Below are positions 34,793 through 42,367 of a stretch of DNA of 61,658 nucleotides, piece by piece. The position numbers were made by a program, and so were the translations under genes. Where the stretch lies: assembly GCF_019049325.1 (NCBI RefSeq), contig NZ_JAGMUO010000045.1, positions 33,513 to 95,170 of the forward strand, in the 5' to 3' direction. The notes beneath the pieces were generated by a model, which saw nothing but the letters and a program-made list of their open reading frames with translations, was not told where the DNA came from and searched no databases. How positions within the stretch are numbered: position 1 is the first letter of the stretch; each line of letters begins with the position of its first letter. The DNA is from Streptomyces sp. AC512_CC834 (GTDB lineage Bacteria; Actinomycetota; Actinomycetes; Streptomycetales; Streptomycetaceae).

Positions 34793-35917
34793 GTGACTGA
34801 GATCGAGATCGGGCGCGGCAAGCGCGGCCGCCGGGCGTACGCCTTCGACGACATCGCCGTCGTCCCCAGCCGCCGTACCCGGGACCCGAAGGAGGTCTCG
34901 ATCGCCTGGCAGATCGACGCCTACCGTTTCGAGCTGCCGTTCCTGGCCGCTCCCATGGACTCGGTCGTCTCCCCGGCCACCGCCATCCGCATCGGCGAGC
35001 TGGGCGGCCTCGGCGTCCTCAATCTGGAAGGGCTCTGGACGCGGCACGAGGACCCGCAGCCGCTGCTCGACGAGATCGCCGGTCTTGACACGGACAACGC
35101 GACCCGCCGCCTCCAGGAGATCTACGCCGCTCCCATCAAGGAGGAGCTGATCGGGCAGCGCATCAAGGAGGTCCGCGACTCCGGCGTCGTCACCGCCGCT
35201 GCGCTCTCCCCGCAGCGCACCGCCCAGTTCTCCAAGGCCGTCGTGGACGCGGGCGTCGACATCTTCGTCATCCGCGGTACGACGGTCTCGGCGGAGCACG
35301 TCTCCGGCTCGCACGAGCCGCTGAACCTGAAGCAGTTCATCTACGAGCTGGACGTCCCGGTGATCGTCGGCGGCTGCGCCACCTACACCGCCGCCCTGCA
35401 CCTGATGCGCACCGGCGCGGCGGGCGTCCTCGTCGGCTTCGGCGGCGGCGCCGCCCACACCACGCGCAACGTGCTCGGCATCCAGGTGCCCATGGCGACG
35501 GCGGTCGCGGACGTGGCGGCGGCCCGCCGCGACTACATGGACGAGTCCGGCGGCCGGTACGTGCACGTCATCGCCGACGGCGGCGTCGGCTGGTCCGGCG
35601 ACCTCCCCAAGGCCATCGCCTGCGGCGCCGACTCCGTGATGATGGGCTCCCCGCTGGCCCGCGCGACCGACGCGCCGGGCAAGGGCCACCACTGGGGCAT
35701 GGAGGCCGTCAACGAGGAGCTGCCGCGCGGCCAGAAGGTCGACCTCGGCACGGTCGGCACCATCGAGGAGATCCTCACCGGCCCGTCCCGCAACCCCGAC
35801 GGCTCGATGAACTTCTTCGGCGCGCTGCGCCGGGCGATGTCGACGACCGGGTACAGCGAGCTGAAGGAGTTCCAGCGCGTCGAGGTGACGGTGGCGGACT
35901 CGCAGCACCGGCGGTAG
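34793..35917 (+). CDS. guaB3: GuaB3-family IMP dehydrogenase-related protein
   Basis: A 374-residue barrel protein without CBS domains. RRAYAFDDIAVVPSRRTRDP and AAPMDSVVSPATAIRIGELGG (quoted in part) are typical of the GuaB3 group. The loop corresponding to GPGSICTTR reads GGGAAHTTR, so the catalytic Cys of true IMP dehydrogenase is missing. Mycobacterial GuaB3 is not the functional IMPDH; a guanine-nucleotide salvage activity is possible but unproven here. GTG 34793 follows GGGAAAGG. Confidence 0.92.
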   Translation: MTEIEIGRGKRGRRAYAFDDIAVVPSRRTRDPKEVSIAWQIDAYRFELPFLAAPMDSVVSPATAIRIGELGGLGVLNLEGLWTRHEDPQPLLDEIAGLDTDNATRRLQEIYAAPIKEELIGQRIKEVRDSGVVTAAALSPQRTAQFSKAVVDAGVDIFVIRGTTVSAEHVSGSHEPLNLKQFIYELDVPVIVGGCATYTAALHLMRTGAAGVLVGFGGGAAHTTRNVLGIQVPMATAVADVAAARRDYMDESGGRYVHVIADGGVGWSGDLPKAIACGADSVMMGSPLARATDAPGKGHHWGMEAVNEELPRGQKVDLGTVGTIEEILTGPSRNPDGSMNFFGALRRAMSTTGYSELKEFQRVEVTVADSQHRR

Positions 35918-35935
35918 CCGCCTGACGGCTTCGAG

Positions 35936-35975
35936 GAGGCCGGTCGCCCCGACGGGGGTGACCGGCCTCTTTCGC
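35936..35975 (+). terminator. Terminator of guaB3
   Basis: GAGGCCGGTC (35936-35945) pairs with GACCGGCCTC (35960-35969) around an inner GCCCC/GGGG(G) stem, followed by TTTCG. Confidence 0.85.
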
Positions 35976-36301
35976 GTGCTCAGGGGCTCGTGAGGGGGCG
36001 CGTGACGTGGCGCGGGGGCGTGCGGTGGCGTTCGGGGCGAATACGCGGGGGAGGGCCGTGCCGGATCGGTAATGTCCCTGCTCGGCGACCCGCTCTCTGG
36101 GGCGCCCCCTTCCAAGGAACCGTTCCGGACCCCGCTCCTCGGGGCCCGGCCCGAATTCCAGACGGACCGCCTACCGGGATATGGGCGGCATCGTGGAAGG
36201 GGGCGCGCCATGGGCCGTCACCGCAAGCCCACCCGCTGGGACCGGATCCGTCTGCGGACGGTGAAGTTCCGGAGGAGGTGCATCTTGTGGATCTACGGGA
36301 A

Positions 36302-36490
36302 GTGAGCGGCCGCCCCCATGTGAACTAGGGGCGGACACTCCGATCACTTCTCTGGAGCCTGCCTCAGTATCCGGCTGCGGTGGGCTCCACCCTTCCGGAC
36401 GGTGAGCGGCCGTCCCTACGAGAGTTAAGGGCGGACACCCGTTGCCCGGCCGCACATCCCTGCGGTGGGCTCCATCCGCTCCCACCGTAC
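36302..36490. repeat. Tandemly duplicated hairpin element
   Basis: Two imperfect copies start at 36302 and 36402 with GTGAGCGGCCG. Both contain GCGGACAC exactly 100 bp apart and end in TGCGGTGGGCTCC (36376 and 36461). In each copy the first part can fold: CCGCCCC/GGGGCGG in copy 1, and CCG-CCCT/AGGG-CGG with a bulge in copy 2, so base changes keep the pairing. The rest of the 35976-36550 stretch has no convincing gene, only a weak 31-codon basic frame at 36210-36305. Confidence 0.55.
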
Positions 36491-36550
36491 CGGCGCAGCC
36501 GCCCTCCCACCACCAACCCCGTGGCACGGTCACCCCCGTGCGCCCCCGCC

Positions 36551-37759
36551 TCACAACCGGTGCGCCGCCCCCGTGGGCGTGGCCCCCCGCGTGTCCAGGA
36601 GGAGCTGGGCCTTGACCGACAGGCCCTGGAGGTCGTACGTGCGGTGCTGCTGGAGGAGGATCGTGAGGTCGGCGTCGGCGGCGGCCTCGTAGAGGGAGTC
36701 GGCGCGGGGGACGGGGCGGTCGGCGACGTTCCAGGACGGGATGTGCGGGTCGTGGTAGCTGACGGCGGCGCCCATGGACATCAGGCGGGTCGCGATCTCC
36801 TCGGCCGGGGTGGCCTGCTGGTCGGCGAGGTCGGCCTTGTAGGTGACGCCGAGGAGCAGGATCCGGGCGCCGCGCGCGGACTTGCCGTGCTCGTTGAGGA
36901 GGGCGGCGGCGCGCTGGACGACGTAGCGGGGCATCTGGGAGTTGACCTGCTGGGCCAGCTCCACCATGCGCAGGCTGTGCGGGGCCCGGCCGGTCAGGTC
37001 CTGGGGGACGGAGTGGCCGCCGACGCCGGGTCCCGGGCGGAAGGCCTGGAAGCCGAACGGCTTGGTCTCCGCGCAGCGCAGGACGTCCCACAGGTCGACG
37101 CCGAGGTCGTCGCAGAGGACGGCCATCTCGTTGACGAGGGCGATGTTGACGTGCCGGAAGTTGGTCTCCAGGAGCTGCACCGTCTCCGCCTCCCGCGGCC
37201 CCCGCGCGCGGACCACCTTGTCGGTGAGGCGGCTGTAGAAGGCGGCGGCGGACTCGGTGCAGGCGGGGGTGAGGCCGCCGATGACCTTCGGGGTGTTGGC
37301 CGGGGTGTGGTCGCGGTTGCCGGGGTCGACGCGGCTGGGGGAGTACGCGAGGTGGAAGTCGCGGCCGGCGCGGAGCCCGGAGCCTTGCTCCAGGATCTGG
37401 CGCAGGAACTCCTCCGTCGTCCCCGGCCGGACGGGCGACTCCAGGATGACGGTGGTGTGCGGGCGCATGTGGGCGGCCAGGGTGCGGGCCGCGGCCTCCA
37501 CCTGGGCGAGGTCCAGGCCGCCGTCCGCGCCCGGCGGGGTGGGGGCGCAGATGACGGCGGTGCGGACACGGCCCAGCTCGGCCGGTCCTGCGGGGGTCCG
37601 GAAACCCGTCGCGAGCATCCGGCGCACCTCGGCGGGGGTGAGCGGGTCGGCCTCGGGGCCGGTGCGGTAGCCGAGGGTGGGGATGCCCGCGGCGACGGCG
37701 GCCTGGGCCAGGGGCAGGCCGTACGGGCCGAGTCCGATGACGGCGAGATCTGCGGGCAT
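36551..37759 (-). CDS. Degenerate UDP-glucose/ManNAc dehydrogenase-family protein
   Basis: A 402-residue protein with the three-part UDPGDH architecture: NAD-binding VIGLGPYGLPLA, central helix ETNFRHVNIALVNEMAVL, and C-terminal domain VTYKADLADQQATPAEEI. Active enzymes have an essential Cys in GGHC/GGSC and a Lys about 55 residues earlier. Here these positions are S250 (in GVGGHSVPQDL) and Q195 (in VQLLETNF). The fold and NAD site look preserved, so a non-oxidising or regulatory role is likely. ATG 37759 is preferred to an earlier in-frame start. Divergent from the glycerol-3-phosphate dehydrogenase gene. Confidence 0.85.
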   Translation of the reverse strand: MPADLAVIGLGPYGLPLAQAAVAAGIPTLGYRTGPEADPLTPAEVRRMLATGFRTPAGPAELGRVRTAVICAPTPPGADGGLDLAQVEAAARTLAAHMRPHTTVILESPVRPGTTEEFLRQILEQGSGLRAGRDFHLAYSPSRVDPGNRDHTPANTPKVIGGLTPACTESAAAFYSRLTDKVVRARGPREAETVQLLETNFRHVNIALVNEMAVLCDDLGVDLWDVLRCAETKPFGFQAFRPGPGVGGHSVPQDLTGRAPHSLRMVELAQQVNSQMPRYVVQRAAALLNEHGKSARGARILLLGVTYKADLADQQATPAEEIATRLMSMGAAVSYHDPHIPSWNVADRPVPRADSLYEAAADADLTILLQQHRTYDLQGLSVKAQLLLDTRGATPTGAAHRL

Positions 37760-38124
37760 GGCGTGGGCCGTCCTTCCCAGTAGCCGAAGCGGGACAGGTG
37801 CGCAAGCCCGGTGGACAGGATGGGCGAGCACAACGTCAGACTAGGAGTAAATATGACCGATTTGCGGTATTGATCTGCCGAGTCTCGGCGAGTGTCGAGC
37901 GCCGACGGTGAGCTGTGCGGGACGGCGGGGCAGCGGGGCAGCGGTGGAAGTCGCGGGAATGCCGCGGCGAGGTCGCGGGAAAGCCGCGGGGAAGTTGTCC
38001 ACAGGCTGTGGCCGTGCGGCGGCCGATGTCGGGCAGGTCGGTAAGAATCTGGGCATGGTGGGTACCAGGAACCGGGCTTCGCCCCCACGGGTGCGGCCGA
38101 CGCTACCGACAGCGGGAGGCAGCA
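37760..38124. other. 365-bp divergent promoter region
   Basis: No gene is seen. An unusually AT-rich patch at about 37845-37877 (AGGAGTAAATATGACCG and following) is the probable promoter zone of the dehydrogenase-like gene, glpD or both. GGGAGG at 38113-38118 is the ribosome-binding site of the downstream gene. Confidence 0.5.
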
Positions 38125-39831
38125 GTGAGGACAGCGACCCTGGGGCCGGCGCAGCGCGCCGAGTCGCTCGCGGCCATGGCCGAGCGCGAGCTTGACGTAC
38201 TGGTGGTGGGCGCCGGTGTGGTCGGCGCGGGCACGGCGCTCGACGCCGTGACGCGCGGCCTGTCCGTCGGCCTGGTCGAGGCGCGGGACTGGGCGTCGGG
38301 CACCTCCAGCCGGTCCAGCAAGCTGATCCACGGCGGCCTGCGCTATCTGGAGATGCTCGACTTCGTGCTCGTACGGGAGGCGCTCAAGGAGCGCGGGCTG
38401 CTCCTCGAACGGCTCGCACCGCACCTGGTGAAGCCGGTTCCGTTCCTGTACCCGTTGCAGCACAAGGGCTGGGAGCGGCTGTACGCGGGCTCCGGCGTCG
38501 CGCTCTACGACGCCATGTCCATGGCCCGCGGCCACGGCCGGGGGCTGCCGCTGCACCGGCACCTGAGCCGCTCTCACGCCCTGCGCGTCGCACCCGCCTT
38601 GAAGAAGGACGCGCTGGTCGGCGCGTTGCAGTACTACGACGCCCAGATGGACGATGCCCGGTTCGTGACCACGCTGGTGCGCACGGCGTCGGCGTACGGC
38701 GCCCAGGTCGCCAACCGTGCGCGAGTCACCTCCTTCATTCGCGAGGGCGAACGCGTGGTCGGTGCGCGGGTGCAGGACGTCGAGGCGGGCGGGGAGTACG
38801 AGGTCCGCGCCAAACAGGTGGTGAACGCGACCGGGGTGTGGACCGACGACACCCAGTCGATGGTGGGCGAACGCGGCCAGTTCCACGTGCGGGCCTCCAA
38901 GGGCATCCACCTGGTCGTGCCCAAGGACCGCATCCACTCCAGCACCGGCCTGATCCTGCGCACCGAGAAGTCCGTGCTGTTCGTCATCCCCTGGGGCCGG
39001 CACTGGATCATCGGCACCACCGACACCGAATGGGACCTGGACAAGGCCCACCCGGCCGCGTCCAGCGCGGACATCGACTACCTCCTCGAGCACGTCAACT
39101 CGGTGCTGTCGGTGCCGCTCACGCGCGACGACGTCGAGGGCGTGTACGCCGGTCTGCGTCCGCTGCTGGCCGGCGAGTCGGACGCCACCAGCAAACTGTC
39201 GCGCGAGCACACCGTCGCGCACCCGGTGCCCGGCCTGGTCGTCGTGGCGGGCGGCAAGTACACGACGTACCGGGTGATGGCCAAGGACGCCGTGGACGAG
39301 GCGGTGCACGGACTGGACCTGCGGGTCGCCGAGTGCGTCACCGAGGAGACTCCGCTGCTCGGCGCCGAGGGCTACCACGCGCTGTGGAACGCGCGGGCGC
39401 GGATCGCCGCGCGCACCGGACTGCACGTGGTGCGCGTGGAGCACCTGCTGAACCGGTACGGCGCGCTCACCGAGGAACTGCTGGAACTCGTCACCGCCGA
39501 CCCCTCGCTGGGCGAACCGCTCGGCGCCGCCGACGACTATCTGCGCGCCGAGGTCGTCTACGCGGCCTCGCACGAGGGCGCCCGGCACCTGGACGACGTA
39601 CTGACCCGCCGCACCCGCATCTCCATCGAGACCTTCGACCGGGGAACGCGCAGCGCCCGCGAGGCCGCCGAGCTGATGGCACCGGTGCTGGGCTGGGACA
39701 AGGGCCAGGTCGAACGGGAGGTCCAGCATTATGAGAAGAGGGTCGAGGCCGAGCGGGAGTCGCAGCGCCAGCCGGACGACCTGACGGCCGACGCGGCCCG
39801 GCTGGGGGCGCCGGACATCGTGACGCGGTAG
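38125..39831 (+). CDS. glpD: Glycerol-3-phosphate dehydrogenase, FAD-dependent
   Basis: A 568-residue flavoenzyme that oxidises glycerol-3-phosphate to dihydroxyacetone phosphate at the membrane. The FAD-binding motif VLVVGAGVVGAGTALDAV lies near residue 20, followed by GTSSRSSKLIHGGLRYLE, a GlpD/GlpA hallmark. VIPWGRHWIIGTTDTEWD and the C-terminal DAO_C domain (LTRRTRISIET) are intact. GTG 38125 follows GGGAGG. No glpF or glpK is adjacent. Confidence 0.95.
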   Translation: MRTATLGPAQRAESLAAMAERELDVLVVGAGVVGAGTALDAVTRGLSVGLVEARDWASGTSSRSSKLIHGGLRYLEMLDFVLVREALKERGLLLERLAPHLVKPVPFLYPLQHKGWERLYAGSGVALYDAMSMARGHGRGLPLHRHLSRSHALRVAPALKKDALVGALQYYDAQMDDARFVTTLVRTASAYGAQVANRARVTSFIREGERVVGARVQDVEAGGEYEVRAKQVVNATGVWTDDTQSMVGERGQFHVRASKGIHLVVPKDRIHSSTGLILRTEKSVLFVIPWGRHWIIGTTDTEWDLDKAHPAASSADIDYLLEHVNSVLSVPLTRDDVEGVYAGLRPLLAGESDATSKLSREHTVAHPVPGLVVVAGGKYTTYRVMAKDAVDEAVHGLDLRVAECVTEETPLLGAEGYHALWNARARIAARTGLHVVRVEHLLNRYGALTEELLELVTADPSLGEPLGAADDYLRAEVVYAASHEGARHLDDVLTRRTRISIETFDRGTRSAREAAELMAPVLGWDKGQVEREVQHYEKRVEAERESQRQPDDLTADAARLGAPDIVTR

Positions 39832-39991
39832 GGGATCCCGCGGCGGGTGCGACAGGAGGCGGGCCCGCCGCGCCCCGTCGCCCGTCGCCCGCCCCCGAGT
39901 CCGTCGGGCCCCATGGGCACCCTGGGCGTCGAGCACTTGTCGGGTGAGGGACAATGAAGGCTCTGTCAGGGCGGGTTGCATGAGGGGACGC

Positions 39992-42214
39992 ATGTCGGAG
40001 GCGGAGCGGGCGGGGACATCCCGTACGGACAAGAGCGCACGTCTCCTCGCCGGGCGGTACCGGCTGGGAGACGTGCTCGGCCGCGGCGGCATGGGGACGG
40101 TGTGGCGGGCGGAGGACGAGACCCTCGGACGCACGGTCGCCGTCAAGGAGCTGCGGTTTCCCGGGAACATCGACGAGGAGGAGAAGCGGCGCCTGATCAC
40201 GCGCACGCTGCGCGAGGCGAAGGCGATCGCGCGGATCCGCAACAACAGCGCCGTCACGGTCTACGACGTCGTCGAGGAGGACGACCGGCCGTGGATCGTG
40301 ATGGAACTCGTCGAGGGCAAGTCGCTCGCCGAGGCCATCCGTGAGGACGGTCTGCTGGAGCCCAGGCGCGCCGCCGAGGTCGGCCTCGCCGTCCTGGACG
40401 TACTGCGCTCCGCACACCGCGAGGGCATCCTGCACCGCGACGTGAAGCCGTCGAACGTACTGATCGCCGAGGACGGCCGGGTCGTGCTCACCGACTTCGG
40501 CATCGCCCAGGTCGAGGGCGACCCCTCCATCACCTCCACCGGCATGCTCGTCGGCGCCCCCTCCTACATCTCCCCCGAGCGCGCCCGCGGCCACAAGCCC
40601 GGACCGGCCGCCGACCTGTGGTCGCTGGGCGGACTGCTGTACGCCGCCGTCGAGGGCACCCCGCCCTACGACCGGGGCTCGGCGATCGCCACGCTCACCG
40701 CGGTGATGACGGAGAACCTGGAGGAGCCGAAGAACGCCGGCCCGCTGCGCGACGTCATCTACGGGCTGCTCACCAAGGAACCCGCCCAGCGGCTCGACGA
40801 CGCGGGCGCCCGCGCGATGCTCAACAAGGTCCTCCACGCCCCGGAGAAGGCGGCCGAGGCCGAACCGCTCGACGCCACCAGAGTCGTGCCGCTGCCCGCG
40901 CAGCCGGGCGGGCGCAGGCGCCGCGGCGGTTCCGGTTCCCCCGGCACCGGCACCGGCACCGGCACCGGCACCGGCACCGGCACCGGCACCGGCACTGGCA
41001 CCGGCGGCAAGCGGGCCGAGGAGGCCGGGGAGCGGTTGCGCGGGGCGCTGCGTTCCGTGCGCAAGGCCGCCGTCGGGGCCGGTGCGGCCGGTGCGGCTGC
41101 CGCCTCGCGGGCCCGGGCGGGCGACGGCGGCGGGACGGCGTCGGGGACCGCGGGTGCGACGTCGGCCTCCGGGACCGCGGGGGCGACATCGGCCACCGGA
41201 ACCGGGGGTGCGACCGCCGCCCCCGGGACTGTCCCCGGTACGGCCGCTCCGGGGACCGCCGGTACGCCGGCCGTCGCGCCGTCGCCCAGGGCGGGATCAG
41301 GCGCGGGTGCCGCGGGTGCGGGTACGCGTGCCGGAGCAGGTGTCGGCGCGGGCGTCGGCGCGGGGCCCGGTGCGCCGGACGCCCCGGCGGGAGCGCGGAG
41401 TTCCGGCTGGCCCGTCGTACCGCCGCCGGACCTGCCGGCCCGGCCCGTGCGCCGGGCGCCGCTCACCGACGTGGTGCCGCGCCGGACGCTGATCATCATC
41501 GCGGTGATCGTGGCGCTCGCCGTGCTCGGCACCGTACTGGCCCTCACGCTCGGCGGTGGCGACGACGAGAAGGGCGCCGAGGGCGGCAGCGGTGGCAAGG
41601 CCGTCGCCTCCACCGGACCCAGCGGCGAGACCAAGCACGACGAGGGCAGCGGAACCGGCACCGACGGCTCCGCCTCCGACCCGGCGGCCGACGGGGGCGC
41701 GACCGGCGCCCCGGACGGCACAGCGAGCGCGTCCGGCGACGGGAGCGGGTCGGGCGACGCCGGAAAGTCCGACGCCGCCGCCGACGTAGCCGCCACCCAC
41801 CAGGGCGGCCAGGGCTACAGCATCGGGCTGCCCAAGGGCTGGAAGTACGACTCCAAGGGCGCCTCGGGCGACCGGTTCACCGGACCCGGCGGGCAGAAGC
41901 TGCTGGTCGCCTGGACCTCCACGCCCAAGGACGACCCGGTCGCCGACTGGAAGAACCAGGAGCAGTACATGGTTCGCTCGAACTACAAGAAGATCCGCAT
42001 AGAGAAGGTGGGCTACCGGGGCTGGAACGCGGCCGACTGGGAGTTCACCTACACCGACGGCGGCACCAAGTACCGCACCGTGGACCGTGGATTCGTCGTC
42101 AACGACCACCAGGGCTACGCCCTCATGTACACCGCGAAGGCCGGTGACTGGGACAGCGACCTGCGCCGGGACACCTGGCGCACCCTGTCGAAGACCTTCG
42201 AACCCAAGTCCTGA
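39992..42214 (+). CDS. Transmembrane Ser/Thr protein kinase 1 of cluster
   Basis: A 740-residue kinase. The catalytic domain occupies about residues 20-290, with GRGGMGTVW, K52, HRD with D150 and DFG with D168, all intact. A GT-repeat and Ala/Gly-rich linker (about 315-490) leads to one transmembrane helix (about 500-522) and an extracytoplasmic domain of about 215 residues. That domain begins YSIGLPKGWKYD and resembles PsbP/Mog1-like sensors rather than PASTA repeats. ATG 39980 or GTG 39944 are alternative starts. It is first of six kinase-like genes in the same direction. Confidence 0.92.
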   Translation: MSEAERAGTSRTDKSARLLAGRYRLGDVLGRGGMGTVWRAEDETLGRTVAVKELRFPGNIDEEEKRRLITRTLREAKAIARIRNNSAVTVYDVVEEDDRPWIVMELVEGKSLAEAIREDGLLEPRRAAEVGLAVLDVLRSAHREGILHRDVKPSNVLIAEDGRVVLTDFGIAQVEGDPSITSTGMLVGAPSYISPERARGHKPGPAADLWSLGGLLYAAVEGTPPYDRGSAIATLTAVMTENLEEPKNAGPLRDVIYGLLTKEPAQRLDDAGARAMLNKVLHAPEKAAEAEPLDATRVVPLPAQPGGRRRRGGSGSPGTGTGTGTGTGTGTGTGTGTGGKRAEEAGERLRGALRSVRKAAVGAGAAGAAAASRARAGDGGGTASGTAGATSASGTAGATSATGTGGATAAPGTVPGTAAPGTAGTPAVAPSPRAGSGAGAAGAGTRAGAGVGAGVGAGPGAPDAPAGARSSGWPVVPPPDLPARPVRRAPLTDVVPRRTLIIIAVIVALAVLGTVLALTLGGGDDEKGAEGGSGGKAVASTGPSGETKHDEGSGTGTDGSASDPAADGGATGAPDGTASASGDGSGSGDAGKSDAAADVAATHQGGQGYSIGLPKGWKYDSKGASGDRFTGPGGQKLLVAWTSTPKDDPVADWKNQEQYMVRSNYKKIRIEKVGYRGWNAADWEFTYTDGGTKYRTVDRGFVVNDHQGYALMYTAKAGDWDSDLRRDTWRTLSKTFEPKS
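40943..41002. repeat. GGCACC hexanucleotide tandem repeat in kinase 1
   Basis: Ten copies of GGCACC (one is GGCACT at 40991), encoding ten Gly-Thr pairs in the linker just after the kinase domain. Being in-frame hexamers, copy-number changes would alter linker length without frameshift. Confidence 0.95.
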
Positions 42215-42367
42215 GCGGGCGAGGCCCGGGTTTGAGCGGTCCGATATCTGGCATCAGCTCTTTGCGGGTTGCCTCCGGCACGTATCGTGAGTGCTTGCGG
42301 ACCGTACGCAGCCGGAACGGCCCGCCGGGCGAACGGAATTGACCGACGGGCTGCCGGGGGTGGCGAC

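Noticed and set aside
33239..36211. A very long open frame antisense to guaB2 and guaB3
   Set aside because: It mirrors the codon bias of the two genes on the other strand, has no ribosome-binding site and no recognisable domain.
36210..36305. 31-codon basic peptide starting MGRHRKPTRWDR
   Set aside because: A fair ribosome-binding site exists, but there is no other support and composition is arginine-rich as expected from random GC-rich frames.
36994..40257. A long minus-strand frame across glpD and the start of kinase 1
   Set aside because: Antisense shadow of two clear genes with low-complexity Arg/Pro/Ala composition in the non-coding parts.
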